DNA from: Ralstonia sp. 25mfcol4.1
GTDB lineage: Bacteria; Pseudomonadota; Gammaproteobacteria; Burkholderiales; Burkholderiaceae
DNA: 64,000 bases
Assembly: GCF_900104095.1 (NCBI RefSeq)
Contig: NZ_FNJO01000018.1
Span: forward strand, 1-64,000
Direction of reading: 5' to 3'
The stretch's first letter is position 1. Each line of letters begins with the position of its first letter. The notes under the pieces were generated by a model. It saw nothing but the letters and a program-made list of their open reading frames with translations. It was not told the origin of the DNA and did no database searches. This document shows positions 16,774 through 24,385 of the stretch, piece by piece. Both the position numbers and the translations under genes were made by a program.

Positions 16774-17052
16774 ATGAGCGCAATCGAGTTTTCAGGCATG
16801 TTGCCGACTTACTGCTCCGCAGGCCCAAGCCTTCAGTGCCAGGCGCGCGTCGATGGTGCGCCGGCGTGCTACGGCATTACGGCCGAAGCTCTGGAGGACC
16901 ATTTCGGTGCGCGATCATGTCGGCCAGAAGACCTGTTCGTGGCCTATCAGAAGCACAAGAGGGCCATCGAGACGATGGCCCGCGGCCTGTTCGAGATGAC
17001 CGGCGCCCACAGCATCTTGCTGCACAGCGGGCATTTTCGATTTGGCATGTAA
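16774..17052 (+). CDS. DUF1488-like small protein
   Basis: A 92-residue protein resembling the DUF1488 family: MSAIEFSGMLP opening, a central VDGAPACYGITAEALEDHFG block, and a conserved helix with FVAYQKHKRAIETMA. No function is established for the family. It has no signal peptide. The FNR-like box 81 nt upstream places it in the low-oxygen regulon. Confidence 0.72.
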   Translation: MSAIEFSGMLPTYCSAGPSLQCQARVDGAPACYGITAEALEDHFGARSCRPEDLFVAYQKHKRAIETMARGLFEMTGAHSILLHSGHFRFGM

Positions 17053-17141
17053 CTGCGAGACAGCGGGATCTTGAACGTTGCGAGAGTTGCGGTAAACCAC
17101 AAGCGAGCCAAGCCGAGCGTCTTGCGAAGAGATGATTGACG

Positions 17142-17486
17142 ATGAAAACTATCTGGGCCCGTCGCCGTGCCATTGTCATCCTATTGGCGATCCTCACCGC
17201 TTGCGCGAGCTATCCTCCAGGCGATCCACACCTTCTGACATTCCTGCAGGACGGCGTCACAACCCGGGAGGACGTGTACATGAAATTGGCCGAGCCGAGC
17301 GCGGTGTGGGAAGATGGCCGCATCCTGACTTATCAGCTTGACCACAACCATCAGGGTTATGTCCCGATGCGGCGCAGGGAAGCCGCTTGGAGCGCCAAGT
17401 ACAGCCTGGTACTGTCCTTTGACAAACAAGGCATCCTTCGCCGGCATTCGTTGGTTAGGATGAAAGACGACCCTGTTGTCCCTTGA
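17142..17486 (+). CDS. Small lipoprotein, OmlA/SmpA-like
   Basis: A 114-residue protein with a lipoprotein signal (basic RRR, hydrophobic IVILLAILTAC, lipobox LTAC). The mature part, with LTFLQDGVTTREDVYMKLAEPS and WEDGRILTYQL, has the two-helix/beta pattern of small BamE/OmlA-like outer-membrane lipoproteins, but similarity is loose. Its start at 17142 lies 90 bp after the DUF1488 gene, so they may be cotranscribed. Confidence 0.7.
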   Translation: MKTIWARRRAIVILLAILTACASYPPGDPHLLTFLQDGVTTREDVYMKLAEPSAVWEDGRILTYQLDHNHQGYVPMRRREAAWSAKYSLVLSFDKQGILRRHSLVRMKDDPVVP

Positions 17487-17582
17487 AATGGGTCGCGGGT
17501 GCACCCGCTTGGCCATGCCGATAATCCGATGATAGCAATCACGCCGCTCCCATGGACTCTGCGAAGGACAAAGGCCTTTTCC

Positions 17583-17596
17583 TTGATCCAGCCCAA
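17583..17596 (+). promoter_or_regulatory. FNR-like box before the USP gene at 17738
   Basis: TTGATCCAGCCCAA, with TACCTT at 17618-17623 exactly 21 nt downstream. It predicts a leader of about 110 nt, longer than at the other promoters. Confidence 0.5.
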
Positions 17597-17737
17597 ATCG
17601 ATGGAGGATTGTTCGCCTACCTTGTCAGAACAAGGGCGGATACACCGGTTTTGGAATCACCGTGTCGCGTTAGCGACCTTTCCAGTGCTGTACGGCGAAC
17701 AAGCGCGTGCTGCCGTCCTCGATTCAAGGAGTCTGTA

Positions 17738-18181
17738 ATGCAATCCATCGTACTTGCCGCTGATGGGTCAACGTACAGCGATGCGGCGGCGCACTTTGTG
17801 GCCGCCGGAAAATTGCTGAAGGGACCATTGATCGTCCATCTGGTCCATTGCATGCCGGACGTGTCGGGCGAGGTGAAGTCATACATCAGCGCCCCCGACC
17901 TGGCAGCATGGCACGCGGACGAAAGCAGCCGGACATTGCGGTCGGCCGCCGAGACCCTGAACCTCGGCGGCGTGTCGTTCGAGCAGCACGCGCTGACCGG
18001 ATTCGCGCCAGAACGCATCGTCGAATTTGCACGCTCCGTCGATGCGTCGGCGATTGTGATGGGTACTCACGGCCGGGGCGCATTCTTCGATGCCATCGTC
18101 GGCTCCGTGGCGGGCCGTGTCATCGCTCATGCGCCGTGCCCCGTCATTCTGGTGAAGGGTGAAGCCGCGCGCGGCCGATGA
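17738..18181 (+). CDS. Single-domain universal stress protein
   Basis: A 147-residue USP: MQSIVLAADGSTYSD start, ending with the intact signature GTHGRGAFFDAIVGSVAGRVIAHAPCPVILV (residues about 108-138), so ATP binding is expected. AAGGAG precedes the ATG. It is followed after 198 bp by the YeeE/YedE pair; whether it is cotranscribed is unclear. Confidence 0.92.
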   Translation: MQSIVLAADGSTYSDAAAHFVAAGKLLKGPLIVHLVHCMPDVSGEVKSYISAPDLAAWHADESSRTLRSAAETLNLGGVSFEQHALTGFAPERIVEFARSVDASAIVMGTHGRGAFFDAIVGSVAGRVIAHAPCPVILVKGEAARGR

Positions 18182-18379
18182 CCTGGCATGCCTGATGCCG
18201 GGCAGTAAAGCCGGTTCGTGGTTGTGCCGGGGCACATCGGGCAGCGGTAATTCGACGCAGCCGCAGATTCTTGGCGGCCTGGGCCGGCCGTCGTCGACAC
18301 GAGCCGATTGCGCTTGCCGGAACCGCTCGCGCCTCTCGATGTGCCGCGGTTCAGGAGGAAATATCGAATCGGAAAACCC

Positions 18380-18814
18380 ATGACGCTGGATCTTGAACAC
18401 TTCACCCCATCGCTGTCGCTCGGCGGCGGGCTCCTTATCGGCTTGGCGGCGGCCGTGCTGATTCTCTTCAACGGCCGCATCGCCGGCATCAGCGGCATCC
18501 TGGGCGGATTGCTGGGCGTGCCTCGCCGTGACATGGCGTGGCGCATTGCCTTCCTTGCGGGGCTGCTCGCCGCACCGGTGCTGGGCCGCCTTGCGGGTCA
18601 TCCTGCCGTTGCCAGCATCGAGGCTGGCTGGCCCCAAGTACTGGTGGCCGGCTTGCTCGTGGGCATCGGCACGCGATATGCAAGCGGATGTACCAGCGGG
18701 CATGGCGTATGCGGAATCTCGCGCGGTTCAGTACGGTCGATTGCCGGCACGCTCACCTTCATGGCAGCGGGCTTCCTGACCGTCTTCGTACAACGTCATT
18801 TGCAGGGAGCCTGA
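18380..18814 (+). CDS. YeeE/YedE family transporter, first half
   Basis: A 144-residue membrane protein with about four hydrophobic segments and the family motif GIGTRYASGCTSGHGVCGISRGS, whose cysteines are conserved. YeeE/YedE proteins import sulfur compounds such as thiosulfate (TsuA). Here the transporter is split into two half-size proteins, as in PmpA/PmpB-type systems. The second half starts one base after this stop codon. A rhodanese lies downstream, supporting a sulfane-sulfur role. AGGAGG precedes the start region. Confidence 0.87.
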   Translation: MTLDLEHFTPSLSLGGGLLIGLAAAVLILFNGRIAGISGILGGLLGVPRRDMAWRIAFLAGLLAAPVLGRLAGHPAVASIEAGWPQVLVAGLLVGIGTRYASGCTSGHGVCGISRGSVRSIAGTLTFMAAGFLTVFVQRHLQGA

Positions 18815-18815
18815 G

Positions 18816-19247
18816 ATGGGCGTGGTCACTGCGTGGGTAGCTGGGCTGGTATTTGGGCTCGGCCTGATGGTGTCGGGCATGGCGAACCCTGCCAAGGTCC
18901 TGGGCTTCCTGGACCTTGCCGGCGTGTGGGACCCTTCGCTCGCTTTTGTAATGATCGGTGCGATCTCGCTGGCCGCACTCGGATTTCTGGTCGCCCGGCG
19001 CCGTGCACGTTCGTGGCTCGGACTGCCGATGCAGTGGCCCTCCAGCACGTCGATCACATGGCGCCTGATCCTCGGCAGTGCCACCTTCGGCATCGGCTGG
19101 GGGCTGGCGGGCTTCTGCCCGGGGCCCGCATTGGTGGCGCTGGGCGCAGGATATCCGAAGGCCGCCGGTTTCGTCCTAGCCATGCTGGCGGGGATGATGG
19201 TGTTCGAACTTATCGAACAGGCGAAATCGCGTGTGGCGCGCGCTTGA
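18816..19247 (+). CDS. YeeE/YedE family transporter, second half
   Basis: A 143-residue membrane protein with the companion family motifs VSGMANPAKVLGFLDL near the start and WGLAGFCPGPALVALG near the C-terminus; the Cys of GFCPGP is the likely relay cysteine. It is translationally close to the first half (stop and start one base apart) and should form a complex with it. The two halves probably carry thiosulfate or another sulfane donor across the inner membrane. Confidence 0.87.
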   Translation: MGVVTAWVAGLVFGLGLMVSGMANPAKVLGFLDLAGVWDPSLAFVMIGAISLAALGFLVARRRARSWLGLPMQWPSSTSITWRLILGSATFGIGWGLAGFCPGPALVALGAGYPKAAGFVLAMLAGMMVFELIEQAKSRVARA

Positions 19248-19276
19248 GCGTGGGCTGATCGTAGGTCGAACGTGGG

Positions 19277-19290
19277 TTGACACAAATCAA
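19277..19290 (+). promoter_or_regulatory. Near-perfect FNR box before the rhodanese gene
   Basis: TTGACACAAATCAA, one mismatch. The nearest -10-like hexamer (TATCCC, 19308-19313) is 17 nt away rather than 21, so the promoter geometry is less convincing. The start codon is 150 nt downstream. Confidence 0.6.
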
Positions 19291-19433
19291 CCCCAGGTCC
19301 GCCTGCTATCCCAGAATCGGAACTGACAGGTCGTTACGCAAAGCACTGGCCGTCAAGCCAGTCCTACATCGCACTGGCCACGACGATGCTGGCCGTCCGC
19401 GAGTCGCGACCCCATTCCTGAACAGGGACCACC

Positions 19434-20348
19434 ATGCGTGATAGCGTACTCATATCGTCCGCCGAACTGGACGAAGCAATCCGTTCGGAAGCGGTTGTGC
19501 GGATCGATACGAGAGATGCGGCCCACTACGCTGAGGCGCATTTGCCCGGCGCGGTGAACATCCACGAGATATTCACCTATCTTGCGACCACCACACCGGA
19601 AGGTCTCAGGGCGCTGCGCGCTACCTTTGCGGCGGCCTTTGGCAAGGCGGGCTTGTCAGGCAATGAAACTGCCGTCGTCTATGAGCAGGCGATGGCCACG
19701 GGGTTCGGTCAATCGTGCCGGGGATATATCCTGCTCCGATACCTCGGTTATCCGCGCGACAAGATCAAGGTCCTGCATGGTGGCTACCAGGCGTGGAGCG
19801 CGGCCGGCCTGCCGAGTACGACCGAGGTTTTCACGCCTGCCTGCGCGACCTTTCCCACCACGGACGACGACACCGGCCTGCTGGTGGATCTGGCGGAAAT
19901 GAAGCGCATCGTCGACGACCCACGCAACGTGAAGCTCGACGTGTGTGATGTCGATGAGTGGATCGGCGCGAGTTCCTCGCCGTACGGCAAGGACTTCTGC
20001 CCCCGCAAGGGCCGCATCCCGCATTCCGTCTGGATCGAGTGGTACCGCATGATTAAGCCGTCTGCCACGGGGAAGCGGTTCAAGTCGGCCGAGGAAATCC
20101 TGGCCGAATGCGCCACGGCGGGAATTCGCCGCGATACGCCCGTTGTCGTGTTCTGCTTCAAGGGCGCTCGTGCGTCGAACACCTTCGTCGCTCTGGAAGA
20201 GGCCGGCATACAGGACATACGCCTCTACCTTGGATCGTGGAACGAGTGGTCGAGGGCCATGACCTTGCCCATCGAAGCGGGGTTGCCTTATGCGGGCGCC
20301 GGCGCCGGCGCCGGGCGGCCAGTCGGTGACCGCAATTGCCAAAGCTAG
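19434..20348 (+). CDS. Two-domain rhodanese-type sulfurtransferase
   Basis: A 304-residue tandem rhodanese. The C-terminal domain carries the active loop CFKGAR (in VVFCFKGARASNTFVAL), the six-residue form of rhodaneses. The N-terminal domain lacks the usual loop, although a Cys occurs in FGQSCRGYILLRYLG. The C-terminus has a short Ala-Gly repeat (AGAGAGAG). It should transfer sulfane sulfur from thiosulfate or a persulfide donor. Lying after the YeeE/YedE pair, it is the likely intracellular acceptor of imported sulfur. A near-perfect FNR box is upstream. Confidence 0.88.
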   Translation: MRDSVLISSAELDEAIRSEAVVRIDTRDAAHYAEAHLPGAVNIHEIFTYLATTTPEGLRALRATFAAAFGKAGLSGNETAVVYEQAMATGFGQSCRGYILLRYLGYPRDKIKVLHGGYQAWSAAGLPSTTEVFTPACATFPTTDDDTGLLVDLAEMKRIVDDPRNVKLDVCDVDEWIGASSSPYGKDFCPRKGRIPHSVWIEWYRMIKPSATGKRFKSAEEILAECATAGIRRDTPVVVFCFKGARASNTFVALEEAGIQDIRLYLGSWNEWSRAMTLPIEAGLPYAGAGAGAGRPVGDRNCQS

Positions 20349-20356
20349 GAGACGCC

Positions 20357-20932
20357 ATGTCCAAGTATTACACATCGAAGTTCGCTTTCCGCCAGGCCGT
20401 TGGCCTGTGTCTCACGTCAGTTGCCATCGTGGCGATGGCGGCGCCGCCAGCTCCCGCAGCGCGCGGCACAAATGACTGCACGCGTGGGCCCGGCTATGGG
20501 ATGCACGGCCGTTACGGCATGGGCCCCGACATGATGGGGGGAGGCATGGGCCCAGGCATGATGGGGGGAGGGATGGGTCCCGGCATGATGGGGGGCTATG
20601 GTGAGGGCCACGGGATGGGCATGGGTGCGCAGCACTGGGCGCGCATTCCGGGCATGAACCTGTCTGACGAACAACGCGCGAAGATCAATCGCATCGCCGA
20701 CGACACGCGTAAGGCGCATTTGACTACCGTAGGCGCCATGCTGGACCAGCAGGCGCGGCTGCGCGACCTCTACGGCGCGCAAAAGCCGGACGAGGCCGCC
20801 ATCGACGACGCCTACAAGACCATCGGCAAGCTGCGCAGCCAAATGTATGACTCGACAGTCGATGCACACAAGCGCATGGAGGCGGTGCTGACGAAGGAGC
20901 AGCAAGACGTCCTCCACAGGTATTGGCGCTAA
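20357..20932 (+). CDS. Met/Gly-rich periplasmic Spy/CpxP-like protein
   Basis: A 191-residue exported protein. A signal peptide (about 1-35) precedes a Met/Gly-rich stretch in which a nine-residue unit, MGPGMMGGG, occurs three times in tandem (20519-20599). The rest is a helical LTxxQ-type domain (MNLSDEQRAKINRIADD and later VLTKEQQDVLHRYW), as in Spy and CpxP. Met-rich repeats often bind Cu(I), so copper binding plus chaperone activity is a reasonable guess. It begins 9 bp after the rhodanese stop and is probably in the same operon. Confidence 0.85.
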   Translation: MSKYYTSKFAFRQAVGLCLTSVAIVAMAAPPAPAARGTNDCTRGPGYGMHGRYGMGPDMMGGGMGPGMMGGGMGPGMMGGYGEGHGMGMGAQHWARIPGMNLSDEQRAKINRIADDTRKAHLTTVGAMLDQQARLRDLYGAQKPDEAAIDDAYKTIGKLRSQMYDSTVDAHKRMEAVLTKEQQDVLHRYWR

Positions 20933-21156
20933 GTGTCGCCGAGTCCGTAGCCCGCCAACATCCGGGCCTACCGAGCACTGCTTTACAACCCCGTGGTCTG
21001 CCGGGCATGCGCCGCGATTGCACGCAGACATCAGCGGAACTCGACGCAAACCTCCATCACCTTCGTTGATGCCGTTGCCAGCGATGGTGCGGCACCACCG
21101 ACGACGCGCTGCATCTGATGGAAAGCTTGTCTGGCGAATGGATTGGGAGACGGTCG

Positions 21157-21660
21157 ATGTATCACCATGTTCTTGTCGCTGTTGACGGCGGCGCCTGCGC
21201 CCTGCGTGCGCTGACTGAGGCGATCCGGCTTGCGGCGGCATGCCGCGCGCAACTGGAAGTCGTGCACGTAATTGACTACTCGTTCTTGCAGTACGACAGC
21301 GGTTACGGAATCCGGGCGGATATCACTCCGGAACTGCTGGAGTACGGTAAGAATCTCTTGCGCGACGCTGCAGGCGCGGCCGAGCAGGCCGGCGTAAAGT
21401 GCACGACGACATTGATCGATAACATCATCTGTCTGGGTGATGTTGCCGGGCAGATCCTGGAGCAGATCAACACATCCCACGCCGACGTAGTGGTGGTGGG
21501 CACCCACGGGCGTCACGGACTGAAGCGCGTATTTCTAGGGAGCGTTGCCGAATCATTGGCGCGAGCCTCCGCAGTGCCGGTGCTTCTGGTCAGGGAGGTT
21601 CCGCGCACGCACACGCATGAGATTTCTCCCGGCGAGGCGCTAGCGGACGCCTCGCGATGA
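21157..21660 (+). CDS. Single-domain universal stress protein
   Basis: A 167-residue USP: MYHHVLVAVDGGACA start and intact signature GTHGRHGLKRVFLGSVAESLARASAVPVLLV (residues about 120-150), plus a short His/Thr tail. GGGAGA precedes the ATG at 21157. It is most like the USP at 10471. Unlike most USP genes here I find no FNR-type box in its 224-bp upstream gap. Confidence 0.92.
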   Translation: MYHHVLVAVDGGACALRALTEAIRLAAACRAQLEVVHVIDYSFLQYDSGYGIRADITPELLEYGKNLLRDAAGAAEQAGVKCTTTLIDNIICLGDVAGQILEQINTSHADVVVVGTHGRHGLKRVFLGSVAESLARASAVPVLLVREVPRTHTHEISPGEALADASR

Positions 21661-21726
21661 CCGTCGGTTTGCTGCTGCAAATGAGACCGATCGATCTGGA
21701 CCGCGCCAGGCCCGTTCTTGCACCAG

Positions 21727-22155
21727 TCACGCTAGTGGCGTGACTGGTGTCGCTGGCGGAGAATCCCGATTCCGCGTGGTATCGATGTTGATCGAATCAT
21801 GACTGGCTGTAGCCTGTGGCGGCCCAGCAGGGTGTTCCGGCTGCTGTGGTTCGGAGATGGCGCTTGCCAATCCGCGAACCCGCATCAGTAGGTCGCACTG
21901 GCCGAACCAAGACGCGCGCACGGCGATGCAGGCGGCCTCGAATGCTTTGACGCTCCCTCCAACGCTGAGCGCGTGCTGAAGCCACCGGCGGTGGCAGCGA
22001 TCCTGATAGTCGATGTATCGCTGACGCAGCACAGGATCCAACGGAATCAAGCCATCTGACGCAGGAAACTCGGGCGCGCCAAGATAGGATTCAAACCAGA
22101 ACAGGCAGGCACACGCGCGCATTCGGTCTTCGAGTTGGGTGTTGACGTAGGCCAT
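21727..22155 (-). CDS. Hypothetical protein cotranscribed with the second BON gene
   Basis: A 142-residue soluble protein I do not recognise. It is helical, with a Cys/aromatic patch near the N-terminus (MRACACLFWFESYLGAPEF), a central basic helix (RQRYIDYQDRCHRRWLQHA), and a disordered Pro/Ser/Thr-rich tail from about residue 105. The region 25-100 looks like a polyhydroxyalkanoate granule or phasin-type helix bundle, but that is only an impression. Start at 22155, 5 bp after the BON stop codon, so the two form an operon. Confidence 0.65.
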   Translation of the reverse strand: MAYVNTQLEDRMRACACLFWFESYLGAPEFPASDGLIPLDPVLRQRYIDYQDRCHRRWLQHALSVGGSVKAFEAACIAVRASWFGQCDLLMRVRGLASAISEPQQPEHPAGPPQATASHDSINIDTTRNRDSPPATPVTPLA

Positions 22156-22160
22156 GTCGG

Positions 22161-22805
22161 CTATCGGATGCGTAGGTTGTTTACCACATCGGAAACGCCC
22201 GGTGCGGACCATGCGGCGCCGGCAGCGGCTCGGCGCTCGGCCAGCGAGTCGACGGTTCCTTCCAGTGTGACGACGCCGGCGTTTGCCTTGATGGAGATGT
22301 GATGGGCTTCACGTTCCGCACGACGCCGAAGCGCAGATTCGATCTTTCCTTCAATTGCCTCGGGCACGATCTTCGGCACGACACGGATCAGGTTCGATAC
22401 GCCAACTACGCCGCGGATATGGATGACCGCGTTTTCCGCCGCACGGCGCTGAAAGCCCCATTGGACGGTGCCACGGAGCGTAATCCAGCCCTTTTCGATT
22501 TCCACGTGCAGATTGTCGGCCGGCACATGCACATACCATTGCAACGCATTACGCGCGGCCAGCGCGACAGCTTCGTCGCCCAGCGTCGACTTCGGCGTCA
22601 CCTCAAGTTTGACCACGACACCTTTGACACCGCTTATGCGCTCGGCGGCGGTTTCCGCGGCAATCTTTTCCGAGTACGTACCAACGTGGCCGGAGAGGGT
22701 CACGACTCCCTGGTGCACTTCGACGCCGATACCGGCGGCGGCTACGCGGGGATCCCAGTCGAGCTCCTCATCGATAAGCTGCTTGAGTTCCATGTCAGTT
22801 TTCAT
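22161..22805 (-). CDS. Triple BON-domain protein, second copy
   Basis: A 214-residue paralogue of the BON protein at 5839, again with three BON domains and no signal peptide (signatures VEVHQGVVTLSGHV, VEIEKGWITLRGTV and IKANAGVVTLEGTV). AGGAGGATGGA precedes the ATG at 22805. On the minus strand an FNR-like box at 22900-22887 and a TAGATT hexamer exactly 21 nt further on drive this operon, as in the first BON gene. Confidence 0.9.
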   Translation of the reverse strand: MKTDMELKQLIDEELDWDPRVAAAGIGVEVHQGVVTLSGHVGTYSEKIAAETAAERISGVKGVVVKLEVTPKSTLGDEAVALAARNALQWYVHVPADNLHVEIEKGWITLRGTVQWGFQRRAAENAVIHIRGVVGVSNLIRVVPKIVPEAIEGKIESALRRRAEREAHHISIKANAGVVTLEGTVDSLAERRAAAGAAWSAPGVSDVVNNLRIR

Positions 22806-22886
22806 TCCATCCTCCTGCCTCGGTCATGCTGGCCATCGAAGGATGGCCCTGCATGCTGCAATCTAGAAGACCCTGGCATCTGGCCC

Positions 22887-22900
22887 TTGACGTGGCACAA
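22887..22900 (-). promoter_or_regulatory. FNR-like box before the second BON gene
   Basis: Read on the minus strand: TTGTGCCACGTCAA. TAGATT at 22865-22860 lies exactly 21 nt downstream, identical to the hexamer of the USP promoter at 10330. Confidence 0.5.
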
Positions 22901-22970
22901 ATCAGCCCATCGGCGACGGGAAGGCAGCAGCTTGCTCAGTACTGCCGGCCCGCCCGCGGTGGCATGCAGG

Positions 22971-23504
22971 CTAGGCTTCGTTCGGCGACAGCCATGCAGG
23001 GCGCGGAGAGGCGCCGGGATCGGTTGTCGGCTGGGAAATCAGCGCCGTTGCAAACGCGTCGATGTCGGGGCGTGCGTCGCCGCTGATGACATCACGCTGC
23101 AACAACACCATCACGGGGTGCGGAGTACGACCCAGTGCCTCGGCAATCTCCTCGGCAGCGCGGAACCCGCCGCGTGCGGCCATGACGGCGGCGGCCGCCA
23201 CGCCACGCCTGAACGGGCGCTGATCCCTCAGGAAGCTGCGCATCGGTGCGGCGAGATGACCGACCCAGACGGGCGCCATAAAGACCAGGTTTGCATACTC
23301 GGACAAGGGTGGGCCGGCGTAGCGATAGGGCACGTGCCGACGCAGAAGGTTGTCTATGACGCATCGGAGGTCACCCCGGAAGCCAGCGCGACTGACTGTG
23401 TCCTCGACTTCAAATAGGGGGCAGTCCAGACGATCGGCGAGCATTTGGGCAACCAGTCGCGTGGTACCGCTACGAGAGTAGAAAATCACAGCAATGTCGT
23501 TCAT
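22971..23504 (-). CDS. Flavodoxin-like protein
   Basis: A 177-residue protein with the flavodoxin fold. The FMN phosphate loop is YSRSGTTRLVAQ (residues about 9-20), followed by FMAPVWVGHLAAPMRSFL and a glycine-rich AARGGF segment equivalent to the third flavin loop. It may serve as an electron carrier or small NAD(P)H:quinone reductase. The start at 23504 (MNDIAVIFYSRSG) lacks a clear ribosome site. The C-terminal 25 residues (ISQPTTDPGASPRPAWLSPNEA) look disordered. Confidence 0.82.
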   Translation of the reverse strand: MNDIAVIFYSRSGTTRLVAQMLADRLDCPLFEVEDTVSRAGFRGDLRCVIDNLLRRHVPYRYAGPPLSEYANLVFMAPVWVGHLAAPMRSFLRDQRPFRRGVAAAAVMAARGGFRAAEEIAEALGRTPHPVMVLLQRDVISGDARPDIDAFATALISQPTTDPGASPRPAWLSPNEA

Positions 23505-23581
23505 GGCGCGTGACCGGTAGTTGGGATCATTGGGATACAAGTCTTCCCAACCCAAGGCTAGGTTTCTCGGATTCTCCTCGC

Positions 23582-23595
23582 TTGATATGCGTCAA
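23582..23595 (+). promoter_or_regulatory. Near-perfect FNR box
   Basis: TTGATATGCGTCAA, one mismatch, with TACGCT at 23617-23622 exactly 21 nt downstream, toward the gene at 23659. Confidence 0.7.
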
Positions 23596-23658
23596 GGTCC
23601 CGGCAGTCAGGTTTCCTACGCTGAATGCAGGAACAGACTTTCTTGTGAAGGAGTTGCG

Positions 23659-23982
23659 ATGATGCGAAAGCTTGCACTGAGTGCGATGGCTGCTGTGGTC
23701 ATGGGTTCGCTGGCCGTATCCGCCGCGCATGCGCAGAAGAACTACACCGATGGTGGGGATCTTTATGGCGGGGCACATGCGGCAACGGGCAAGGCAGCAC
23801 CGTCGAAGGAAGCCAAGAAGTCATCGACACAACGCTCCGGGAAGTTCGATCCCTACACTGACGGCGTACGTGAGAAGACGGCGTCTTCCGGCGCGAAGAA
23901 ATTTCCTGACGAGCGCCCGCAACCGGATGATGTGGCGAGATCCGGGAAGTTCGATCCGTATTCGGAAGGACAGAGCAAGTAG
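23659..23982 (+). CDS. Exported SGKFDPY-repeat protein
   Basis: A 107-residue protein with a clear signal peptide (LALSAMAAVVMGSLAVSAAHA, cleaved before QKN). The mature part is short, polar and probably disordered. It contains two copies of SGKFDPY(T/S)(D/E)G, spaced about 35 residues apart, plus a related NYTDGGDLYGG. I know no function for this repeat. AAGGAG precedes the first of two adjacent ATGs. A near-perfect FNR box 70 nt upstream makes it a strong candidate low-oxygen periplasmic protein. Confidence 0.8.
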   Translation: MMRKLALSAMAAVVMGSLAVSAAHAQKNYTDGGDLYGGAHAATGKAAPSKEAKKSSTQRSGKFDPYTDGVREKTASSGAKKFPDERPQPDDVARSGKFDPYSEGQSK

Positions 23983-24163
23983 GCGTGCATCGACGGGCGC
24001 GATCGGGCAGGCAAAGGCATGTCGCCACGGCATCTTGCTTGCCTTTCTCCGCAACGGCGATTGCGCCGGATCGATCTGACGCGCGGCGCTGTAAGTCATC
24101 CTTTCAAGATCGAGCTTCGCGCCACGTCTGGTGTGAAGATTGTGTAGTGGTCACGGAGACGTC

Positions 24164-24382
24164 ATGGAACGAAACGAAGGCAGCGTGGATCGCGCCCTGC
24201 GCCTGGCGGTTGGCATCGCGCTGGTCGTATTCGCCCTGGGTGGAATCATTGGCCCGTGGGGTTGGGTTGGCCTTGTCCCGCTACTGACGGGACTCATCGG
24301 CTTTTGTCCGCTCTACCGCGTGTTCGGGTGGACCACCTGTGCCCGCCGTGGCGGTACCTCCCACGGAGGTCAACACGACTGA
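24164..24382 (+). CDS. DUF2892 small membrane protein
   Basis: A 72-residue protein of the DUF2892 type: MERNEGSVDRALRLAVG opening, two membrane helices, and the family motif GLIGFCPLYRVFGWTTC between and after them. In other bacteria this domain occurs alone or fused to rhodanese (YgaP), and its Cys may take part in sulfur or redox chemistry. It converges with the PAS kinase, only 3 bp away. Confidence 0.85.
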   Translation: MERNEGSVDRALRLAVGIALVVFALGGIIGPWGWVGLVPLLTGLIGFCPLYRVFGWTTCARRGGTSHGGQHD

Positions 24383-24385
24383 AAC

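Noticed and set aside
24061..24074. TTGCGCCGGATCGA as a possible FNR box for the DUF2892 gene
   Set aside because: The second half is off consensus, and the hexamer at 21 nt (TCATCC) is not -10-like.
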